Notes: generated by a model from the letters alone, not told the origin. 64,000 nt of DNA from Roseateles_E cavernae (GCF_040187885.1 NZ_JBDPLH010000001.1:992001-1056000); one strand, 5' to 3'; counted from the stretch's first letter, positions 1 to 8,579 are shown. Translations and numbers: made by a program.

Positions 1-408
1 CGCGCGCACATGGGCGCCGAGGTCGCCGTCCAGGGCCTTCCAGACGGTGTCGTAGTCGGCGAACGCGAAGCCCACGCCGGTGACGGCCGCACCCGGCACC
101 AGGGTCGAGAGGATCAGGCCCGAGAGCGTGAAGAAGTCGATGCCGCCGGCGCGCAGCTGGCTCAGCATGTCGGTGTCCGAACCGAGCTGGCCCGAAGGGA
201 AGACCTGCAGGTCGACGCGGCCCTTGGTCTCGGCCAGGATGGCCGCGGCCATCTCCTTGGCGCGCAAGTTCATCGGATGCGCGGCCGGCAGGTTGTTGGC
301 GTACTTGAGCGTGAACTCGGCCTTCTGGGCCAGGGCCTGGCCCAGCGGCAGGCTCAGGGCCGAGGCGGCAGCGGCCGAGCGAAGCAGGGTGCGACGGGTG
401 GTGTTCAT
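1..408 (-). CDS. TRAP transporter solute-binding protein, DctP family (3' end outside window)
   Basis: The first 136 codons of a periplasmic solute receptor are present; the gene runs off the left edge. The N-terminus has an RR pair (TRRTLLR), a hydrophobic Ala/Leu stretch and a cleavage-like ALAQ near residue 28, so export by Sec or possibly Tat is likely. The mature start (FTLKYANNLPAAHP) and the later QVFPSGQLGSDTDML segment are typical of DctP-type receptors, which deliver organic acids to a TRAP permease. The start is the ATG 49 bases after the acyl-CoA ligase stop, so it is probably the last visible gene of the catabolic operon and may supply its substrate. The permease genes would lie beyond the window. 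Confidence 0.85.
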   Translation of the reverse strand, partial: MNTTRRTLLRSAAAASALSLPLGQALAQKAEFTLKYANNLPAAHPMNLRAKEMAAAILAETKGRVDLQVFPSGQLGSDTDMLSQLRAGGIDFFTLSGLILSTLVPGAAVTGVGFAFADYDTVWKALDGDLGAHVRA

Positions 409-457
409 CGTTGTCTCCGTTTTTTCTAGGGGTGGCGAAAGCGAGGGGCGAGCCGGA

Positions 458-2062
458 CTAGTCTGCAGGAGCCATCTGCAGCTCGCCTCGATGGTAGAGC
501 TGCTCGCGCACCTCTTTCTTCGTGATCTTCCCGTAGCCGGACTTGGGCAGGGCGTCCCAGAAGAAGAAGTGCCGGGGCCAGCGGTAGCGGGCGCAGCGGC
601 CCTCGAGATGGGCCAGCAGGGTCTCGGCCGACAGCCCCGGGCGGCTGGCCACGATGACGGCCACGCCGACCTCGCCCCATTTGGGGTCGGGTACGCCCAG
701 CACCGCCACCTCGGCCACGTCCGGATGCAGCAGCAGCACCTCCTCGACCTCGCGCGGGTAGACGTTGGAGCCGCCCGAGATATACATATCGGACTCGCGG
801 CCGGTGATGTAGAGCAGGCCGCGCGCGTCCAGGCGGCCGAGATCGCCGGTGTGGAACCAGCCGCCGCGCAAGGCCTTGGCCGTGGCCTCGGGGTTGTCGA
901 AATAGCCGGCGAACACCGCCGGGCCGCGGCAGCAGATCTCGCCGACCTCACCCACCGGCAGCGGCCGCAGCTGGGCATCGAGGATGGCCACTTCCATGCC
1001 GGTGCGCGGGCGGCCGCAGCTGCCGATGTTGGCGTTCGGATCGGCATCGTCGAGTCCATGCATGGACGCTGGCAGCACGGTGATGCAGCCCGTCACCTCG
1101 CCCAGGCCGAAATACTGCACCAGCACCGGGCCCAGCTTCTGCAGGGCCCGCCGCTGGTCGGCACGGTACATCGGCGCGCCGGCATAGATCAGATAGCGCA
1201 GGCTGCTGTGGTCGTAGCGGTCCACCGACGCGTCCTCCACCAGCATCTTGACGATGGTGGGCACGGTGAAGAGATTGCTGACCCGGTGCCGCTCGACCAG
1301 CCGCCAGACCTGCTCGGGCTCCAGCCGCTCCGAGGCCAGCAGCACGGTGGCGGCGCCGCGCGCGACATTGAGCAGCGCATGGATGCCCGCGCCGTGCGAC
1401 AGCGGTGCCACGGCGATCGAGCAGTCGCTCTCGTCGGTGCCGGGGATCAGGTCGGCCAGATGGTTGGTCACGACGAAAGCCATCTGGCCATGGGTCAGCA
1501 TCGCGGCCTTGGGCCGCCCGGTGGTGCCCGACGTATAGAAGTACCACAGCGGCGTGTCGGCCCGCACCTCGGCCATCTGGGTCGGCGCGCCCTGATGCGC
1601 GGCCAGCAGGGCTTCGTAGCCGATCTCGCCCGGGCGCGGCCGGCCTATCGTGATCAGGTGGCGCAGCCGCGGTGCTTCCGCCCTGACCGCATCGACATGG
1701 GCCGCGAAGTCCTCTTCCGCCAGCATGGCCACGGCCTGGCTGGAGCTGCCCAGATAGGCCAGCTCCGGCGGCGTCAGCCGGAAGTTGGTCGGCACCCAGA
1801 CCAGGCCCATGCGGAAAGCCGCCCAGCAGCTCTCGAACAGGGCCACATTGTTGCGCGACTGCACCAGCAGCTTGTCGCCGGCCTGCAGGCCCAGCGCGCG
1901 CAAGCCCGCAACCAGGGCATCGACCCGCCCGTTCAGCTCGCGCCAGCTCCACTGCTGTTCGCCCTGGATCAGGCCGGTCCGGTCCGGGAACTGGGCGGCG
2001 GTCTGGGCCAGCAGCACGGAGAGATTGGCGGCCTGAGCCTCGTGGGTGACCGGCAGGCTCAT
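458..2062 (-). CDS. AMP-dependent acyl-CoA synthetase / CoA ligase
   Basis: A 534-residue member of the ANL adenylating superfamily, expected to activate a carboxylic acid to its CoA thioester through an acyl-AMP. The P-loop-like A3 motif (YFYTSGTTGRPKAAMLTH) lies near residues 174-191. The A5 segment (YFGLGEVTGC), the A7/A8 hinge (WFHTGDLGRLD, then GRESDMYISGG) and the C-terminal catalytic Lys in PKSGYGKITKKE are all present, so the enzyme looks complete. Its start overlaps the thiolase stop by 4 bases. Substrate cannot be read from sequence; medium/long-chain or aromatic acids are possible. Confidence 0.9.
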   Translation of the reverse strand: MSLPVTHEAQAANLSVLLAQTAAQFPDRTGLIQGEQQWSWRELNGRVDALVAGLRALGLQAGDKLLVQSRNNVALFESCWAAFRMGLVWVPTNFRLTPPELAYLGSSSQAVAMLAEEDFAAHVDAVRAEAPRLRHLITIGRPRPGEIGYEALLAAHQGAPTQMAEVRADTPLWYFYTSGTTGRPKAAMLTHGQMAFVVTNHLADLIPGTDESDCSIAVAPLSHGAGIHALLNVARGAATVLLASERLEPEQVWRLVERHRVSNLFTVPTIVKMLVEDASVDRYDHSSLRYLIYAGAPMYRADQRRALQKLGPVLVQYFGLGEVTGCITVLPASMHGLDDADPNANIGSCGRPRTGMEVAILDAQLRPLPVGEVGEICCRGPAVFAGYFDNPEATAKALRGGWFHTGDLGRLDARGLLYITGRESDMYISGGSNVYPREVEEVLLLHPDVAEVAVLGVPDPKWGEVGVAVIVASRPGLSAETLLAHLEGRCARYRWPRHFFFWDALPKSGYGKITKKEVREQLYHRGELQMAPAD

Positions 2063-3225
2063 GCGGCCTCCAGCACGCTCAGATAGTTGGCCACGGCGGC
2101 CCCGCCCATATTGAAGACGGCGCCCAGCCGCGGCTGGCCGACCTGCATCGCGCCGGCCGTGCCGCTGAGCTGCAGCGCGGCCATCACATGCTGGGACACG
2201 CCGGTGGCACCGATCGGGTGGCCGCGCGACTTCAGGCCGCCGGACAGATTGACCGGCAGCCGGCCGTCACGCCGGCTCGTGCCATCCAGGATCACGCGCG
2301 CGCCCTGGCCCTGCGGCGCCAGTCCCATGGCCTCGTACTCGAGCAGCTCGGCGATCGTGAAGCAGTCGTGGGTCTCGACAAAGCCCAGGTCGTCCAGCCC
2401 GGCCCCGGCGGCGGCCAGCCCGCGCTGCCAGGCCAGCGCCGCACCCTCGAAGCGGGTCGGGTCGCGGCGCGACAGCGGCAGGAAGTCATTGACCTGGGTG
2501 CGCGAGCGCCAGCGCACCGGGCTCACCGTCGCGTTGCCGCTGGGTGCGGCCGAGATGACGAGGGCGGCCGCGCCGTCCGACACCAGCGAGCAGTCCGAGC
2601 GCTTGAGCGGCCCGGCCACGATGGGGTTCTTGTCGGAGGGCTGGCGGCAGAAATCGAAACCCAGGTCGCGGCGCAGATGGGCATCGGGGTTGTGCAGGCC
2701 GTTGGCGTGGTTCTTGGCGGCGATATGGGCCAGCGCATCGCTCTGGTCGCCGAAGCGCTCGAAGTAGCGGCCGGCGATCTGGCCGAACACGCCGGCAAAG
2801 CCGCCCGGCGTGTCGCCCTCCTCCTTCACATAGGAGCAGCGCAGCAGGGTCTCGCCGACCTTGGCGGCGGGCACCGCATTCATGATCTCGAAGCCGACCA
2901 CCAGGGCATGGCGCACGCGCCCAGCCTGCACCGCGTCCAGCGCGGCCCAGATCGCGGCCGAGCCGGTGGCGCAGGCGTTCTCGCAGCGCACCGCGGGTAC
3001 ATGGCGCAGCGCCGGCATGGCCACGCCCAGCAGCGCGGCGCTGAAGTCCTGCGGCATGAAGCCGCCGTTGAAGTGGCCGACGAAGATGCCGTCGATGGCC
3101 TCGGCCTCCAGCCCTGCGGTCTGCAGCGCCGGGGCCACCGCATCGCGCAGCAGCTGCTCGGGGTCGAGGGCGTCGAACTTGCCGAAGGGCGTGTGGCCCC
3201 AGCCGATGATGTAGGGGAGGGTCAT
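2059..3225 (-). CDS. Thiolase family protein (SCP-x / acetyl-CoA acetyltransferase type)
   Basis: A 388-residue thiolase-fold protein. The nucleophile is the Cys in NACATGSA (about residue 85), and the C-terminal catalytic His lies in LKSRGHPIGATG. The second Cys region is GGAAVANYL rather than the usual CxG loop, as in SCP2-type thiolases. The HDCFTIAELLEYEAMGL stretch also fits that subgroup. It probably cleaves or forms a beta-ketoacyl-CoA made by the neighbouring ligase and dehydrogenase. It lies 21 bases after the SDR gene and overlaps the ligase by 4 bases. Confidence 0.88.
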   Translation of the reverse strand: MTLPYIIGWGHTPFGKFDALDPEQLLRDAVAPALQTAGLEAEAIDGIFVGHFNGGFMPQDFSAALLGVAMPALRHVPAVRCENACATGSAAIWAALDAVQAGRVRHALVVGFEIMNAVPAAKVGETLLRCSYVKEEGDTPGGFAGVFGQIAGRYFERFGDQSDALAHIAAKNHANGLHNPDAHLRRDLGFDFCRQPSDKNPIVAGPLKRSDCSLVSDGAAALVISAAPSGNATVSPVRWRSRTQVNDFLPLSRRDPTRFEGAALAWQRGLAAAGAGLDDLGFVETHDCFTIAELLEYEAMGLAPQGQGARVILDGTSRRDGRLPVNLSGGLKSRGHPIGATGVSQHVMAALQLSGTAGAMQVGQPRLGAVFNMGGAAVANYLSVLEAA

Positions 3226-3246
3226 GGGGGCTCCTGGTGAATGGGC

Positions 3247-4059
3247 TCAGGCCTGGGAGGCGGCGCTACCGTTCGCTTCGGCCGCGCGGCGGCGCAGTGT
3301 CGGCAGGCCGACGCCGGCGGCGTCGAAGCCGCCGTCGACCGCCAGCACCTGGCCGTTGATAAAGCTGGCCGCGTCGCTGCACAGAAAACCCACCGCCTCG
3401 GCCATCTCGCCGGTCGTGCCGTAGCGGCCCAGCGGGATGGTGTCGTAGTAGTCGCTGCGGATGGCCACGCTGTGCACCAGCTTGGCCATCTCGGTCTCGA
3501 CCGGCCCGGGGCAGATCACATTGACCCGCACGCCGGCATTGCCCAGCTCGACCGCGTACTGCTTGGTCAGATGGATCAGCGCGGCCTTGCTGGTGCCATA
3601 GGCCACGCGCAGCGTGCTGGCACGCAGCCCGGAGATCGAGGCCACGTTGACAATGGCGCCGCGGCCCTGCGCTGCCATCAAGCCGCCAAAGGCCTGGCTG
3701 CACAGAAAGGCGCCGTCCAGATTGGTGGCCAGCACCTGGCGCCATTCGGCGAACGAGGTCTGCAGCACCGGCTTGAACACGGCCACGCCGGCGTTGTTGA
3801 CCAGCGCGTCGACCCGGCCGAAGCGCGCCGTCACCTGGGCGGCCGCCCGCTCGACCTGGGCCGGGTCCGATACATCGCAGTGCAGGCCGAGCACGGCATC
3901 GGGCCGGGCCAGTGCGGTGACGGTGGCATCCAGCGTGCTGCCGTCGATGTCCAGCAGGGCGATGCGATGGCCGCGGGCCAGGAACCATTCGCCGATCACA
4001 CGGCCGATGCCGCGCGCGCCTCCGGTGATGACGGCGACGGGGTGGGTGTTGTTGCTCAT
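3247..4059 (-). CDS. Short-chain dehydrogenase/reductase (SDR)
   Basis: About 270 residues with the classical SDR layout: Rossmann cofactor motif TGGARGIG at residues 12-19, NNAG further on, catalytic Ser in NVASISG, and the YxxxK pair in YGTSKAAL. The later CPGPVETEM loop and the IRSDYYDTIPLGRYG substrate loop are also normal. The ATG at 4059 is preferred over an upstream in-frame start because the Rossmann strand begins directly after it. As part of the operon it most likely oxidises a hydroxyacyl intermediate before thiolysis. NAD versus NADP preference was not determined. Confidence 0.88.
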   Translation of the reverse strand: MSNNTHPVAVITGGARGIGRVIGEWFLARGHRIALLDIDGSTLDATVTALARPDAVLGLHCDVSDPAQVERAAAQVTARFGRVDALVNNAGVAVFKPVLQTSFAEWRQVLATNLDGAFLCSQAFGGLMAAQGRGAIVNVASISGLRASTLRVAYGTSKAALIHLTKQYAVELGNAGVRVNVICPGPVETEMAKLVHSVAIRSDYYDTIPLGRYGTTGEMAEAVGFLCSDAASFINGQVLAVDGGFDAAGVGLPTLRRRAAEANGSAASQA

Positions 4060-4088
4060 GATGTGGGGCAGTCCGTGGAGTTCAGGGT

Positions 4089-4490
4089 TCAGGATTCGAC
4101 GGCGGCGGGCAGCCACTCCTCGAGCGTCAGTTCAAAGGTCACGCAGACCGGATTGGCGCCGGCCACGAAAGGGCCGCCATAGACCTGGCCCTCGGTGTCG
4201 ACGACGACGCCGCTGAGCGCCGCCCGCAGCGAGCCGTCCGGCTGCGCGCGCACCTCGCCGGCCAGGCTGACGACTTCCACCGCCGGGCCGCGTATCAGCT
4301 GGCAACCGCCCTGCGGCCGGGCCAGGCAGGCGTCGACCAGGCTGCCCAGCGCGCCGCGTACAAAGGCATGGCGGAAGCCCTCGGCCAGGCAGAGTTTTTC
4401 GACGCTCTGCACCAGGTCTTCGTTGGGGGCGATGCGACCATAGGCGACGCGCCCCATGCGGCCGTGTTCAACCAGTCGGATCTCAGGCAT
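4089..4490 (-). CDS. PPC/DUF296-like protein lacking the metal-binding histidines
   Basis: A 133-residue protein resembling the PPC (DUF296) domain: HAFVRGALGSLVDACLARP, then VEVVSLAGEVRAQPDGSLR and VYGGPFVAG. In typical members an HxH pair followed by GGH coordinates a metal. Here the equivalent positions read RAA and GGP (about residues 89-91 and 107), so the site appears lost. The start at 4490 overlaps the stop of the companion DUF296 gene by 8 bases, suggesting translational coupling and perhaps a heteromer. An upstream in-frame start was rejected because it would extend through the neighbour in another frame. The function of this family in catabolic operons is unknown. Confidence 0.7.
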   Translation of the reverse strand: MPEIRLVEHGRMGRVAYGRIAPNEDLVQSVEKLCLAEGFRHAFVRGALGSLVDACLARPQGGCQLIRGPAVEVVSLAGEVRAQPDGSLRAALSGVVVDTEGQVYGGPFVAGANPVCVTFELTLEEWLPAAVES

Positions 4491-5034
4491 CGGATACCTC
4501 GGTGTGGGGGCGCAGGAATGACATGCGGGTCTCGGTGTCGTAGCCGATGCGCAGCTCGATGCCGTCCAGTGACGTGGCCAGCGCGCTGATGCCGCCGGCA
4601 CCGATGCGTGTCTGCTCGGTCAGCACATGGCCGCCGCGCACGCTGCCGTCGGCCAGGCGGAAGGCCGCATGGCAATGCAGCACCGGCAGGCCCGCCGCCG
4701 AGCGGCCCAGCGTGGCGTTGCCAAAGATCAGGCGGGCCGCCGTGGTCTCGCGCAGCTCGCCATAGGTGGCCACGACCCGGCCGCTGTGGTCGGGCTGGGC
4801 CAGGCAGTAGCTGAGCGTCTGCAGCTCGCCGCCCAGCAAGGTCATCGAGGCGTTGCGCACCGCGACGCCGGCCAGTGCGCCGACCAGGGCCTCATGCAGC
4901 GACAGCCCCGGCGGCAGGGCCAGGCGGAAGTGCCGGCCGATGGCCGCATGCCGGTGCTCGATGCGCAGATCGCTCACCGGCCCCGGGTGTCTGAGGGTTC
5001 GGGGCCTGGGCAGGCCCGGCAAATGTTCCGGCAT
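4483..5034 (-). CDS. PPC/DUF296-like protein with intact histidine triad
   Basis: A 183-residue protein and first gene of the minus-strand catabolic operon. The DUF296 signature is readable: LHEALVGALAGVAVRNASMTL, then HCH (residues 120-122) and GGH (about 136), giving the three histidines that bind metal in bacterial PPC proteins. The ATG at 5034 is chosen because an AGGAG-type ribosome site lies just upstream; a longer in-frame start would run into the LysR intergenic region. The C-terminus overlaps the second DUF296 gene. The pair may form a mixed oligomer; the biochemical role is unknown. Confidence 0.7.
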   Translation of the reverse strand: MPEHLPGLPRPRTLRHPGPVSDLRIEHRHAAIGRHFRLALPPGLSLHEALVGALAGVAVRNASMTLLGGELQTLSYCLAQPDHSGRVVATYGELRETTAARLIFGNATLGRSAAGLPVLHCHAAFRLADGSVRGGHVLTEQTRIGAGGISALATSLDGIELRIGYDTETRMSFLRPHTEVSDA

Positions 5035-5147
5035 GCGTGTTGTCTCCTGCAGCCCTGTTTTTTGTCTCGCCCTCCGGACCGGCCGGTCGCGGGCTGGGGT
5101 CGGGGGCATGAGAGGCAGTCTAGGATCGGGCTTCGATTTGTGGAAAT

Positions 5148-5172
5148 TTGCAATACAGATCGATCTATTCAA
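5148..5172. promoter_or_regulatory. Candidate LysR operator between divergent genes
   Basis: In the 149-base divergent spacer an imperfect dyad runs from TTGCAATA on the left to TCTATTCAA on the right around a GATCGATC centre. It is AT-rich against a GC-rich background and sits just before the LysR start, the usual position for an autoregulatory LysR site. Assignment is by position and symmetry only. Confidence 0.4.
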
Positions 5173-5183
5173 GAAAGCTAACG

Positions 5184-6074
5184 ATGGACATGCGTCATCT
5201 GCGTTGCCTGGTGGCCGTGGCCGAGGAACTGCACTTCGGCCGGGCGGCCAAACGCCTGCACCTGACCCAGCCGCCCGTGAGCCTGGCGATCAAGGAGCTG
5301 GAGGACGAGCTGGGCGTGACCCTGCTGGAGCGCACCTCGCGCCGCATCGCCATCACCCGCGCCGGCGAGGATGCGTTGCGCGATGCGCGCGCGGTGCTCG
5401 CCGCCGCCGATACCATGCGCCGCCGCGCGCAGGAGACCGCGCAGGGCCTGATGGGCACGCTGTCGATCGGCTTCATCAGCCTGCCCATCTACTCCTTCCT
5501 GCCGACCCTGGTGCGGCAGTTCAGCGCGGCGCACCAGCGCGTCAAGATCTCGCTGCACGAGGGCACGACCGACCACATCATCCACGACGTCGAGAGCGGC
5601 AGCCTGGACCTGGGCCTGGTGTTCCAGACCGCCGACCCGCCGGCGGCGCTGAGCGTCAAGCTGGTGCAGAAGGAGCCGCTGGTGCTGGCGCTGCCGGCCG
5701 GCCATGCCCTGGCCGGCAGCGCCCGGATCGCGCTGGGCCAGCTCGCGCAGGAGCGCTTTCTGGGCTTCGAGCGGCACCAGGGGCCGCTGATGTTCGACGC
5801 CATCGTCGCCACCTGCATGCGCCACGGCTTCAGCCCGAATCTCTTTGTGGCGCGCCAGATGCAGACCATCGTCAGCCTGGTCAGCGGCGGCATCGGCGTG
5901 GCCCTGGTGCCCGCCAGCGTGCAGGCGCTGGGGCGCGAGGGCGTGGTCTATCGCGAGCTCAAGGACAAGGCCACCGAGGTCGAGACCGTCGCCGTCTGGC
6001 GCGCGGCCGACCACTCGCCGCTGGTCCAGGCGGTGCTGGACTACCTGCCCAAGGTCTGCCACCGGATCGGCTAG
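5184..6074 (+). CDS. LysR-family transcriptional regulator
   Basis: A 296-residue LysR regulator. The N-terminal winged helix (MDMRHLRCLVAVAEELHFGR, then LHLTQPPVSLAIKELEDELG) is followed by a linker and a type-2 periplasmic-binding-like effector domain (LSIGFISLPIYSFLPTLV through VSLVSGGIGVALVPASV). The start at 5184 places the HTH at the expected distance; an upstream ATG at 5148 would lengthen the N-terminus atypically. It is divergent from the TRAP/CoA-ligase operon, which it probably controls in response to the substrate or a CoA intermediate. Confidence 0.92.
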   Translation: MDMRHLRCLVAVAEELHFGRAAKRLHLTQPPVSLAIKELEDELGVTLLERTSRRIAITRAGEDALRDARAVLAAADTMRRRAQETAQGLMGTLSIGFISLPIYSFLPTLVRQFSAAHQRVKISLHEGTTDHIIHDVESGSLDLGLVFQTADPPAALSVKLVQKEPLVLALPAGHALAGSARIALGQLAQERFLGFERHQGPLMFDAIVATCMRHGFSPNLFVARQMQTIVSLVSGGIGVALVPASVQALGREGVVYRELKDKATEVETVAVWRAADHSPLVQAVLDYLPKVCHRIG

Positions 6075-6141
6075 CGCGGCGACCCTGCGGTCTGCCCTTA
6101 TGCTTGGCGCCGCATCGCCCACTCCCGTTCAAGGTCTCGTC

Positions 6142-6843
6142 ATGACTGACTCCTATGTCTTCCCGCCCGAGGTACAAGCCAGTGTCGCCGTGCGCGGCAG
6201 CCGCCAGCGCTATGCCGTCGCCCGCATCTTCTGCGTCGGCCGCAACTACGCCGCCCATGCCCGCGAGATGGGCAGCGATCCGGATCGCGAACCGCCCTTC
6301 TATTTCAGCAAGCCGGCCAATGCGCTGGTGCCCTCCGGCGCCAGCATCGCCTACCCGCCCGGCACCAGCAATTTCCACTATGAGATGGAGCTGGTGATCG
6401 CGCTCGGCGCGCCGGTCTTCAAGGTGGCGCCCGAGGCCGCCGAAGCGGCCATCTGGGGCTATGCCGCCGGCCTGGACATGACGCGCCGCGATCTGCAGAA
6501 CGCGGCCAAGGCCAACGGCCGGCCCTGGGACATCGGCAAGGGCTTCGAGAACTCGGCCGTGATCACCGAGCTGGTGCCGGCCAGCGAGATCGGCCACCCG
6601 AAGGCCGGCGCGATCACCCTGGCGGTCAACGGTGTCGAGAAGCAGCGCGGCGATCTGGCCGACATGATCTGGAGCGTGCCCGAGATCGTTGCCAATCTGT
6701 CGCAGTACTACCACCTGGGCCCGGGCGATCTGATCTATACCGGCACGCCGGAAGGCGTCGGCGCGGTCAAGCCCGGCGATGTGATCACCGGGGTGATCGA
6801 GGGCCTGGATAATCTGAGCCTCACGATCAAAGACCCCGACTGA
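6142..6843 (+). CDS. Fumarylacetoacetate hydrolase family protein (fumarylpyruvate-hydrolase-like)
   Basis: A 233-residue FAH-fold protein. The family motifs FYFSKPANALV, FHYEMELVIALG (the ExE metal ligands) and GYAAGLDMTRRDLQ are present. The loop PWDIGKGFENSAV and the C-terminal LIYTGTPEGVG are characteristic of the short fumarylpyruvate/acylpyruvate hydrolase subgroup. The likely reaction is metal-dependent C-C hydrolysis of an acylpyruvate, such as the last step of gentisate degradation. It follows lysR by 67 bases on the same strand and ends 3 bases before nadC. No ring-cleavage dioxygenase is visible, so the pathway is not proven. Confidence 0.88.
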   Translation: MTDSYVFPPEVQASVAVRGSRQRYAVARIFCVGRNYAAHAREMGSDPDREPPFYFSKPANALVPSGASIAYPPGTSNFHYEMELVIALGAPVFKVAPEAAEAAIWGYAAGLDMTRRDLQNAAKANGRPWDIGKGFENSAVITELVPASEIGHPKAGAITLAVNGVEKQRGDLADMIWSVPEIVANLSQYYHLGPGDLIYTGTPEGVGAVKPGDVITGVIEGLDNLSLTIKDPD

Positions 6844-6846
6844 GCG

Positions 6847-7713
6847 ATGTTCGATCACAACGAGAGCCTGGACCAAGCCCGCGAGCGCAATATCCGCGAG
6901 GCGCTGATGGAAGACATCGGGGTCTGCGACTGGACCGCCCGGCTGGTGCCGGCCGGTCGCCGCGTCAAGGCCCAGCTGCGGGTGCGCGAGGCCGCCGTGC
7001 TGTGCGGGCGCCCCTGGTTCGACGGGGTGTTTGCCGCGCTCGATGCGACGGCCCGCATCGAGTGGCTTTATGAGGAAGGTGCGCGTATGAGCGCCGACAC
7101 CGTGGTCTGCGAGATCGAGGCCGACGGCCGGGCCCTGCTGTCGGCCGAGCGGCCGGCGATGAACTTCCTGCAGCTGCTGTCCGGCACGGCCACCCTGACC
7201 CGCGCCCATGTCGACGCGATCGCGGGCGCCAGCACCAATCCGCGCGGCTGCGCGGTGCTGGACACGCGCAAGACCCTGCCGGGCTTGCGTCTGGCGCAGA
7301 AGTACGCGGTGCGCATCGGCGGCGGCGCGAACCAGCGCCTGGCCCTCTATGCCGGCATCCTGATCAAGGAAAACCATATCGCGGCGGCCGGCGGCGTCGC
7401 AGCGGCGCTGCGTGCGGCCCAGGCGCTGAACGCGGGCGTGGACATCCAGGTCGAGGTCGAAAGCATCGCCGAGCTGCAGGAGGCGCTGGGCGCCGGTGCG
7501 GTCAGCGTGCTGCTGGACAATTTCAGCGAGGCGATGATGCGCGAGGCGGTGGCCGTGACGGCCGGCCGGGCCTTGCTGGAAGTCTCGGGCGGGGTCGAGC
7601 TCGCACAGCTGCGCTGGATCGCCGCCACCGGCGTCGACCGCATTTCCATCGGTCGGCTGACCAAGGATGTGAAGGCGGTCGACTACTCGATGCGGGTGCT
7701 GGGGCCGGTCTGA
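6847..7713 (+). CDS. nadC: Nicotinate-nucleotide pyrophosphorylase (carboxylating)
   Basis: A 288-residue quinolinate phosphoribosyltransferase, converting quinolinate and PRPP to nicotinate mononucleotide in NAD synthesis. Recognisable segments are ALMEDIGVCDWT near the start, the RPAMNFLQLLSGTAT hinge, DTRKTLPGLRLAQKYAV with its PRPP-binding Arg/Lys residues, GILIKENHI, QVEVESIAEL and the C-terminal EVSGGV and DRISIGRLT loops. Length and motifs are those of a complete housekeeping enzyme. It starts 3 bases after the FAH gene, so the two are co-transcribed. Its stop codon lies in the first copy of a short 11-base repeat. Confidence 0.95.
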   Translation: MFDHNESLDQARERNIREALMEDIGVCDWTARLVPAGRRVKAQLRVREAAVLCGRPWFDGVFAALDATARIEWLYEEGARMSADTVVCEIEADGRALLSAERPAMNFLQLLSGTATLTRAHVDAIAGASTNPRGCAVLDTRKTLPGLRLAQKYAVRIGGGANQRLALYAGILIKENHIAAAGGVAAALRAAQALNAGVDIQVEVESIAELQEALGAGAVSVLLDNFSEAMMREAVAVTAGRALLEVSGGVELAQLRWIAATGVDRISIGRLTKDVKAVDYSMRVLGPV

Positions 7714-7749
7714 AACACGGCTGAAACACGGCTGAATCGGCGCTGAAAC
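7710..7749. repeat. Short 11-base imperfect tandem repeat after nadC
   Basis: Three to four units of an 11-base sequence beginning CTGAAACACGG follow one another. The first two are identical and the next ones diverge. The nadC TGA stop lies in the first unit. Bases 7740-7748 can pair with 7761-7769 (GCGCTGAAA with TTTTAGCGC, one G-U pair), a weak terminator-like hairpin. The rest of the 158-base spacer to the next gene holds no other clear signal. Confidence 0.55.
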
Positions 7750-7871
7750 CCTTAGTGTTTTTTTAGCGCAGCGCTAGCAAAGCTTTAGCGGCGCCGGCGC
7801 GCACCGATTCCTAGACTGCCCTGCGTGTCCACTCGAAAGCGAGCGGGCCTCAACTCAGGAGCAGTTCGATC

Positions 7872-8576
7872 ATGTCTTTGCAATCCCCGGCCGCCGGCAT
7901 CACCGCTCAAGGCCCGCGTTTCGATATGTATGGCCCCATCCACAAGGCCTTGCGTCATTTCTTCTGTGACTGCCTGGTCCGCATGGGCCGGCTTGACTGG
8001 CAGGACCCGGCCGAGCTGGCCGAGGTGAGCTCGCAGCTCGACGGCCTGCTGACCCTGCTGCGCCAGCATCTGCAGCACGAGAACGACTTCATCCACACTT
8101 TTATGCAGTCGCGCCAGCCCGGCAGTGCCGCGCGGGCCGGCGGCGAGCACCACGACCATCTGGAAGCGCTGGCCGCGCTGGCCTTGGAAGTGAAGCTGCT
8201 GCGCAAGCTGCCCAGCGCCGCCCAGGCGGCCGGCGTCTATCGCCAACTGTCCTTGCTGATGGCCGAGAACCTGGTGCATATGGACATGGAAGAGAGCGAG
8301 CACCACCTGTGCCTGTGGCAGCAGGCGAGCGATGAGGAGCTGATGGGCCTGCATGACCGCCTGCTGGCCAGCATCCCGCCGGCCGAGATGTTCGAGATCC
8401 TGGCCTGGATGCTGCCGGCGCTGTCGCCGCAGCAGCGCGCAGGCATGTTGATGGGCATGCGCGAGGACGCGCCGCCGCCGGTGTTCCAGGCCGTACTGGC
8501 GCTGGCGCAAGAGAAGCTCGATGCGCGCGGCTGGGCCAAGCTGCAGGCCGCGCTGCACCAGCCGCTGGCCGCCTGA
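7872..8576 (+). CDS. Hemerythrin-like HHE-domain protein
   Basis: A 234-residue, largely helical protein with a His/Glu pattern typical of hemerythrin-like HHE domains: PIHKALRHF near residue 24, LRQHLQHENDF, GGEHHDHLEAL and LVHMDMEESEHH. These would place a non-haem di-iron centre in a four-helix bundle, used for oxygen, nitric-oxide or redox sensing. The C-terminal 60 residues (IPPAEMFEILAWMLPALSP) form an extra helical extension. An AGGAG ribosome site lies about 12 bases before the ATG. It stands alone between nadC and a convergent gene; its ligand is not known. Confidence 0.75.
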   Translation: MSLQSPAAGITAQGPRFDMYGPIHKALRHFFCDCLVRMGRLDWQDPAELAEVSSQLDGLLTLLRQHLQHENDFIHTFMQSRQPGSAARAGGEHHDHLEALAALALEVKLLRKLPSAAQAAGVYRQLSLLMAENLVHMDMEESEHHLCLWQQASDEELMGLHDRLLASIPPAEMFEILAWMLPALSPQQRAGMLMGMREDAPPPVFQAVLALAQEKLDARGWAKLQAALHQPLAA

Positions 8577-8579
8577 CAG

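Noticed and set aside
80..2086. A 668-codon plus-strand open frame over the CoA ligase
   Set aside because: Shadow of the ligase and DctP genes; Gln/His/Arg-rich with no motif.
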